From contig SVOK01000016.1 in NCBI GenBank assembly GCA_015066445.1, positions 1-44,613 of the forward strand: a DNA stretch of 44,613 nt, given 5' to 3'. The notes under the pieces were generated by a model. That model saw nothing but the letters and a program-made list of their open reading frames with translations. It had not been told where the DNA came from and did no database searches. Positions 43,213 to 44,613 of the stretch are shown piece by piece (position 1 is the stretch's first letter; each line of letters starts with the position of its first letter). This DNA comes from Oscillospiraceae bacterium. Lineage in GTDB: Bacteria; Bacillota; Clostridia; Oscillospirales; Acutalibacteraceae. Both the position numbers and the translations under genes were made by a program.

Positions 43213-43243
43213 GACCTATGCTCTAATACATAGAACATAGGTC
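43213..43243 (-). terminator. Terminator after the AbiTii-like gene
   Basis: Stem GACCTATG / CATAGGTC followed on the minus strand by six T residues. It isolates the AbiTii-like gene from the Mor-like gene, whose promoter should lie in 43116-43212. Confidence 0.85.
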
Positions 43244-43257
43244 AAAATGGTTATTTG

Positions 43258-44262
43258 TTAATTTGGGTATTGTAGTGATAGGATATCGCCTAAACAGATG
43301 TAAGTATGTATTATACATTGCATAGCATCTTCTTTGGAAATTTCATTATGAACACCTTTGCATTGTAAATCATTGAGAGTATCCATTCTATCAATTAAAT
43401 ATAGAATATTACTTCCTATTAAGCATTTGTTGGCAGATTTATCTTGCAACTTTTCAATTACTGCGGATAATTTATTTTTATAGTGTTCGCCACTTACATC
43501 AATTTCTTTGCCTGATTTGGTTTCATACATTTTTTCTGTATAATTAGGGAAATTGATTTTAAATAGTTCGTCTGCAACATCGCCAAATAATCTTCGACAA
43601 GTAGTTAATGCCTGTGAATACAGTTCGGGGTTGTTAGAATTGATTTTGTCATCAATCGCTCTTAATTTTGAAATGATATCCGAGGGAAGTTTTGAAAAGT
43701 AACTATCTACTTTTTCCCTATATACAGAAAAGACATCTGCTGTTGTACTGCTGAAAGATAATTCGATATGCTTCTTTGAAGCATAATCATAATATTGTGC
43801 TTTTAGTAAAGCAAGATTTTTTTCATCCTTTGCAATATTTCTTAATAATGAATTAGTAGCATCTGAAACCGTACGAGTTAAATTGCCCATAGCAACATAG
43901 GCATATTCTCCTGACACCGAAGCACCACTTGTACTATAATTATTTAAGGCACCCCTTTTAGAAAGAATACGTCCTTCCAATTCAGAAGATAGGTCAGTAA
44001 AAATCAATTTTTCTTTTTCTTTATTAAAATATCCCCGACCATGTTTCCAACCAATTTTCCAAGCACGTGAAAGTATATAACCATCTTCATCTTGTGGATA
44101 TCCACTGTTTTCGTATTCAAGCCATTCAATTGCATCAGTATCATTTGTTAACCTTGCCACCCGTAAACACATCATAAGCATTGAAGATGTTGTTAACGTG
44201 CCTAATTCAATTCCAGTTAATATTTTTTCGCAAGTTTCAAGTGCCTGTTCAAATTTTGTCAA
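43258..44262 (-). CDS. AbiTii-domain protein, probable abortive-infection defence
   Basis: 334 residues from a TTG at 44262 (GAGGAG 9 nt upstream). The N-terminal ~75 residues match the AbiTii domain: helices with LTTSSMLMMCLRVARLTND followed by IEWLEYENSGYP. The C-terminal ~230 residues are helical, including a segment LSSELEGRILSKRG, and are not recognised further. AbiTii-type proteins are linked to abortive infection in lactococci and other Firmicutes. It stands alone between a strong promoter and a terminator at the attR end, a typical place for cargo. The defence role is inferred from the domain. Confidence 0.75.
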   Translation of the reverse strand: MTKFEQALETCEKILTGIELGTLTTSSMLMMCLRVARLTNDTDAIEWLEYENSGYPQDEDGYILSRAWKIGWKHGRGYFNKEKEKLIFTDLSSELEGRILSKRGALNNYSTSGASVSGEYAYVAMGNLTRTVSDATNSLLRNIAKDEKNLALLKAQYYDYASKKHIELSFSSTTADVFSVYREKVDSYFSKLPSDIISKLRAIDDKINSNNPELYSQALTTCRRLFGDVADELFKINFPNYTEKMYETKSGKEIDVSGEHYKNKLSAVIEKLQDKSANKCLIGSNILYLIDRMDTLNDLQCKGVHNEISKEDAMQCIIHTYICLGDILSLQYPN

Positions 44263-44300
44263 AACTATTTTCTCCTCAATTACAGATTTATATTAATATT

Positions 44301-44329
44301 ATTATATCAAAATAAAACATTATTTTCAA
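44301..44329 (-). promoter_or_regulatory. Promoter of the AbiTii-like gene
   Basis: TTGAAA, 17-nt spacer, TATAAT on the minus strand, about 40 nt upstream of the start. Confidence 0.8.
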
Positions 44330-44344
44330 CAAGTATTATATTTT

Positions 44345-44360
44345 GCTCCCAATTCGCTCC
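44345..44360. repeat. Paired GCTCC repeats near attR (possible integrase arm sites)
   Basis: Two GCTCCCAA copies 11 nt apart, matching the pair near attL. Nearby (44380-44418) is a hairpin AAACC..AGTAG / CTACT..GGTTT. The rest of 44330-44543 has no gene I can support. Confidence 0.4.
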
Positions 44361-44515
44361 CAAAAATAATTATATCAAAAAACCTCAGTAGCCTTTCGTT
44401 TTTGACTACTAAGGGTTTGGTTATTTTTTAGCCTGTTTTTGATGTATGTTGTCAAATTCCTTTATTTATGCGAGTTGAGGGTAACGGAAGCCTTTATCGT
44501 TTGGGCAAAAAGAAA

Positions 44516-44541
44516 GAGGACAAACTATGATGTCTGTCCTC
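44516..44541 (-). terminator. Terminator just past tRNA-Gly, supplied by the element
   Basis: Stem GAGGACA / TGTCCTC on the minus strand with a T-rich tract after it, so the integrated element gives the tRNA gene a new terminator in place of the displaced one at 33112. Confidence 0.75.
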
Positions 44542-44543
44542 AG

Positions 44544-44571
44544 TTTTTGGAGCGGGTGATGGGAATCGAAC
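44544..44571. other. attR: 28-bp direct repeat inside tRNA-Gly
   Basis: Same 28 bp as 33152-33179. It covers the 3' half of the T arm, acceptor stem and CCA end of the tRNA gene and five flanking bases. Confidence 0.95.
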
Positions 44572-44613
44572 CCACACGACCAGCTTGGAAGGCTGGGATT
44601 CTAGCCATTGAAC
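44548..44613 (-). tRNA. tRNA-Gly(TCC), 5' end outside the window
   Basis: Minus-strand sequence gives anticodon stem CCAGC / GCTGG with loop CTTCCAA (anticodon TCC at 44587-44589), T arm TGGG-TTCGATT-CCCA, acceptor 3' strand CACCCGC and encoded TCCA. The first ~9 nt (acceptor 5' strand and start of the D arm) lie beyond the window edge. It is the integration target of the element. Confidence 0.95.

Larger units (their letters stand above)
33152..44571. mobile_element. 11.4-kb integrated element in the 3' end of tRNA-Gly(TCC)
   Basis: The element is bounded by a perfect 28-bp direct repeat; the right copy belongs to a tRNA-Gly gene and the left copy is a bare tRNA 3' fragment. A tyrosine integrase gene lies next to attL. 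The interior is visibly more AT-rich than the flanks. Genes in order from attR: AbiTii-like, Mor-like HTH, 823-aa protein, two related membrane proteins, DUF960, tiny ORFs, DUF1643, HTH regulator (plus strand), AAA+ ATPase, unknown protein, integrase. No relaxase, type IV coupling, capsid or packaging gene is seen, so it is probably a satellite-like or otherwise non-autonomous integrative element. Confidence 0.9.

Noticed and set aside
1-44613. CRISPR array or cas genes
   Set aside because: No regularly spaced direct repeats and no Cas-like protein were seen; the repeated sequences are isolated palindromes.

Overview
The window reads as a chromosomal segment of a low-to-moderate GC, Gram-positive, anaerobic member of the Clostridia, most likely an Oscillospiraceae/Ruminococcaceae-type gut bacterium. 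Supporting signs are an hrcA-grpE-dnaK-dnaJ operon under CIRCE control, Prp plus a Prp-cleaved L27, Mini-RNase III, iron-sulfur L-serine dehydratase, a sporulation sigma factor relic, strong GGAGG ribosome binding sites, and many short palindromic intergenic repeats. The genus cannot be fixed from the sequence alone.

Layout. (1) 1-4,090: accessory DNA on the minus strand. A tight operon holds two paralogous double ribbon-helix-helix proteins, a winged-helix plus nuclease-like protein and a RemA/DUF370-like protein. Beside it, a coupled pair encodes an HNH-repeat-like protein and a membrane transglutaminase. This block abuts the first ~99 codons of a SigG-type sigma factor whose 3' half is missing. 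(2) 4,500-10,300: housekeeping genes on the minus strand: rplU, prp, rpmA, a DUF2007-type protein, obgE, mrnC, an MFS transporter and a GDPD phosphodiesterase. An L21 leader and a perfect-spacing promoter lie upstream. A 278-bp MITE-like palindrome fills the rplU-prp gap. (3) 10,316-20,727: a catabolic/redox cluster: heparinase II/III-like protein, 2-hydroxyacid dehydrogenase, TIM-barrel sugar isomerase/epimerase, a broken polysaccharide deacetylase, a fumarate-reductase-like flavoprotein, SDR and OYE-family reductase. An AraC regulator is divergent from it, and a second FAD oxidoreductase is convergent to the regulator. (4) 20,851-32,930: sdaA; the heat-shock operon; trmO and a membrane protein; trmL; and the glycolytic operon pgk-tpiA-gpmI.

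(5) 33,152-44,571: an 11.4-kb integrated element bounded by a perfect 28-bp direct repeat. The right copy is the 3' end of tRNA-Gly(TCC). It encodes a tyrosine integrase beside attL, an SF3-like AAA+ replication ATPase, a divergent HTH regulator, DUF1643 and DUF960 proteins, and three or more very small or unrecognised proteins. It also carries an unusual block of a Mor-like HTH protein, an 823-aa multidomain protein and two paralogous four-helix membrane proteins, one of them frameshifted. An AbiTii-like gene with its own promoter and terminator sits at the attR end. I see no relaxase, coupling protein, capsid or terminase gene, so it looks like a satellite-like or non-autonomous integrative element carrying likely defence cargo.

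The element is the best candidate for an undescribed system. Secondary candidates are the redox/heparinase cluster and the accessory block joined to the broken sigG. All family assignments come from reading the translated sequences by eye; no database search was run.
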